Origin: an uncultured Lachnospiraceae bacterium
GTDB lineage: Bacteria > Bacillota > Clostridia > Lachnospirales > Lachnospiraceae
Direction: 5' to 3'
Length of the DNA stretch: 5,238 bases
Assembly (NCBI GenBank): GCA_947174615.1
Contig: CAMWJQ010000308.1
Location: 1-5,238 of the forward strand
The position numbers and the translations under genes are program-made. The notes below the pieces were generated by a model that was not told where the DNA came from, searched no databases, and worked only from the letters and a program-made list of their open reading frames with translations. Positions within the stretch are counted from its first letter, which is position 1; each line of letters starts with the position of its first letter. Shown piece by piece: positions 5,042-5,238 of this stretch.

Positions 5042-5238
5042 TTATTCAAATTTTCTGTCATAAAGCAATGCTGCAATCAGTACCACAAAACAAGAGCCTG
5101 CATTATGCACCAAAGCGCCCGTTGTCGGATTTAAAACGCCTAATACGGAACAGGTCACTGCTATAAAATTGATACACATAGAAAGGGTAATACTTAATTT
5201 GATTGTTGCTACAGTAGCATTTGACAATCTTTTCAGAT
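5042..5238 (-). CDS. Heavy-metal P1B-type ATPase, C-terminal end (partial)
   Basis: The minus strand is open from the window edge to the TAA at 5042-5044, giving the last 64 residues of a larger protein; a TTG at 5225-5227 is internal, not the start. The fragment begins LKRLSNATVATIKLSITLSM, has two hydrophobic helices separated by VLNPTTGALVHNAGS, and ends ALLYDRKFE. This matches the last two membrane helices of heavy-metal-transporting P-type ATPases, which move metal ions across the membrane at the cost of ATP. The final helix has an H-N pair instead of the aspartate found there in classical Zn/Cd/Pb pumps, so I do not assign the metal. The catalytic DKTGT, ATP-binding domain and CPx-type helix would lie beyond the window. 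It is convergent with the MATE cassettes, so it is not in their operon. Confidence 0.85.
   Translation of the reverse strand, partial: LKRLSNATVATIKLSITLSMCINFIAVTCSVLGVLNPTTGALVHNAGSCFVVLIAALLYDRKFE

Overview
The window looks like an accessory stretch of a low-to-mid G+C Bacillota chromosome or integrated element, most likely a Clostridia/Lachnospiraceae-type gut anaerobe. This is inferred from strong AGGAGG-type ribosome binding sites, near-consensus sigma-A promoters, AT-rich intergenic DNA and the protein families present. No rRNA, tRNA, CRISPR array, integrase or transposase is visible, so transfer cannot be shown from this window alone.

The layout is two consecutive, same-strand 'MarR regulator + MATE efflux pump' cassettes. 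Cassette 1 (about 83-2799) has a promoter, a 12-bp palindromic operator, marR1 (155-583), a 150-bp control region, MATE pump 1 (734-2146), a cytidylate-kinase-like gene (2143-2745) whose ATG overlaps the pump stop codon, and a strong intrinsic terminator (2762-2799). The control region holds two more copies of the operator inside a 30-bp near-identical repeat, and between them a 15-codon micro-ORF with an excellent ribosome binding site. Cassette 2 (about 2834-4672) has its own promoter overlapped by a different set of inverted repeats, then marR2 (2908-3378) and MATE pump 2 (3362-4672), whose start lies inside the end of marR2.

Downstream (4673-5010) is a decayed, unrecognised coding remnant: two open frames that do not join, and a perfect 15-bp tandem duplication. 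A hairpin at 5001-5034 follows, best paired on the minus-strand transcript, where it would terminate the convergent gene. That gene (5042-5238, minus strand, running off the window) is the C-terminal end of a heavy-metal P1B-type ATPase. Bases 1-82 are AT-rich intergenic DNA in which I see nothing supportable.

The likely working model, partly inferred: each MarR protein represses its own cassette through nearby palindromes and releases when a toxic compound binds, allowing the membrane pump to be made. Cassette 1 is the more unusual because of its triple operator, the micro-ORF and the coupled nucleotide-kinase-like gene. Both pumps belong to a well-known superfamily, so the novelty, if any, is in the regulation and the kinase partner rather than in the transport chemistry.
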